Origin: Chryseobacterium potabilaquae
GTDB taxonomy: Bacteria > Bacteroidota > Bacteroidia > Flavobacteriales > Weeksellaceae
Direction: 5' to 3'
Length of the DNA stretch: 47,827 bases
NCBI RefSeq assembly: GCF_902728265.1
Contig: NZ_CACVBR010000027.1
Coordinates: 1-47,827 of the forward strand
Shown here piece after piece: positions 47,068-47,827 of the stretch (position 1 is its first letter; every line of letters begins with the position of its first letter). The notes below the pieces were generated by a model. The model made no database searches, was not told the origin of the DNA, and worked only from the letters and a program-made list of their open reading frames with translations. The position numbers and the translations under genes were made by a program.

Positions 47068-47707
47068 TTGAAAATTCAAAAAAAATCGTTGTTGGAGTTG
47101 CAAAAGTATGGATGTGATTTCTTGGGGTAAGCAAAATGGCAAACGTCATTTTAAATGCAAAAATTGTGGTATTTATTTTACCTCCGAGAACAAATCTGTG
47201 AGTTTGAAAAATAAAGAGGTTTGGTTCAAAAAATGGATTATTGGTAAGCAAACTTATGAGCAAATTTCATCCGAATCGGGGTATTCAATCAGCACCCTTC
47301 AGCGATATTTCAACACAATGTTTGGAAAAGCTCCTAAGTTGAGCTATAGTCAGAACAAGGAAGTTTATTTGCTGATTGATGGCAATTATTTTTCTAATGA
47401 GATTTGTTTGATTGTTTTCAGAGATGATATTTTTAAACAGACCCAACTTTACAGAATTACTGATGGAGAACATTATGAGGAGATGAAGGAGGATTTGGAA
47501 AACATATTGAATTTGGGAATAAAAATCGGTGGGATAACTTGTGACGGAGATAAATCCTTGTTAAAAGCCATTCGTAAAGTGTGTCCAAAAGTTCCTGTTC
47601 ACAGATGTCTGGTTCATATTCAGAGAATGTGCAAAATATGGCTTTCTGCTTATCCGAAGTCCGAGACAGGGTTTGAACTGCGGGAAATCGTTTGTAAAAT
47701 ACGGTAG
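47068..47707 (+). pseudogene. IS256-type variant Zn-binding transposase, broken at both ends
   Basis: The visible protein has a zinc ribbon (CWSC ... KCKNCGIYF), an HTH-like segment (YEQISSESGYSISTLQRYF) and two expected DDE aspartates (VYLLIDGNYFSN and GGITCDGDKSLLKAI), followed by VHRCLVHIQRMCKIWL. This matches the Zn-binding variant of IS256-family transposases common in flavobacteria. The first ribbon cysteines are encoded upstream of the first ATG (47108), in a frame that has a TGA at 47069-47071 and no start. A TTG at 47068 reads into that frame only if the run of eight A at 47078-47085 loses one base or slips. The 3' end stops at 47707 after about 210 codons, where family members usually exceed 300, so the catalytic Glu region is missing. 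Confidence 0.75.
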
Positions 47708-47827
47708 TGTCTCACTAACTGTGTAAGTTAAAAAGTTATTCTGGAAAATTTAGAGCTCTTACAGCTCAAGAAATTTTTCGGAACTCACTTTTTATTATTT
47801 TTAACCATTACATAGTTATGATTGACA
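47708..47827. mobile_element. Possible edge of a second insertion sequence interrupting the transposase
   Basis: The transposase reading frame ends abruptly at GTGTCTCACTAACTGTGTAAG. Sequences with a GTGTAA core are typical of IS256-family termini. The following 100 bp holds no coding signal and runs off the window. The identity is a guess. Confidence 0.3.

Overview
The window looks like chromosome of a low-GC member of the Bacteroidota, most likely a flavobacterium of the Chryseobacterium/Elizabethkingia group. The signs are AT-rich DNA, TAnnTTTG-type -7 promoter boxes, a type IX secretion (T9SS) C-terminal sorting domain, Fibrobacter succinogenes major paralogous (FISUMP) surface proteins, GG-leader peptides of the Bacteroidota type, a reg_prop/Y_Y_Y sensor kinase and a CDC-like cytolysin lipoprotein. 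Genus is inference. No tRNA, rRNA or CRISPR array was seen.

Layout. 1-4.2 kb: two tandem GG-leader bacteriocin-like peptide genes (one cut by the window edge), an AraC-type regulator, about 1.1 kb of gene-poor DNA, a pair of small HTH genes and the N-terminal half of a glycosyltransferase. 4.4-11.1 kb: a minus-strand run of exported proteins (T9SS cargo, double Dabb-domain lipoprotein, FISUMP protein, small secreted protein, second FISUMP protein). 12.7-17.5 kb, plus strand: a propeller histidine kinase and LuxR-type response regulator, then a STAS protein overlapping a Sfp-type phosphopantetheinyl transferase. 17.5-42 kb, minus strand: a biosynthetic core of two large NRPS genes (C-A-T-C-A-T-Red, 2436 aa; C-A-T-C-A-T-C-A-T-Red, 3440 aa) on either side of a tandem duplication of a third FISUMP gene, with a second STAS gene upstream of the larger NRPS. 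43-46 kb: a cytolysin-like lipoprotein and an outer-membrane beta-barrel protein. 46.9-47.8 kb: a damaged transposase and what may be the edge of another insertion sequence.

How it may work together. The PPTase would load the five carrier domains. Both assembly lines end in an NAD(P)H thioester reductase instead of a thioesterase, so the expected products are a di- and a tri-residue aldehyde or alcohol, or a cyclised imine or pyrazinone. Both begin with a condensation domain, so an acyl or aminoacyl starter is possible. The two NRPSs stay colinear without a net indel (offset 16,676 bp at every landmark) from C1 through A2, and are nearly identical over C1-A1-T1 and A2. They diverge in patches of C2, in part of the A1 specificity pocket and in the terminal T-Red. 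The larger enzyme looks like the smaller one with a T-C-A segment added just after A10. The two-component system, the two STAS proteins and a CCTTGGG leader motif shared by NRPS1 and several FISUMP genes are candidate regulators. These links are inferred from proximity. Everything here was read by eye; no database search or structure calculation was run.
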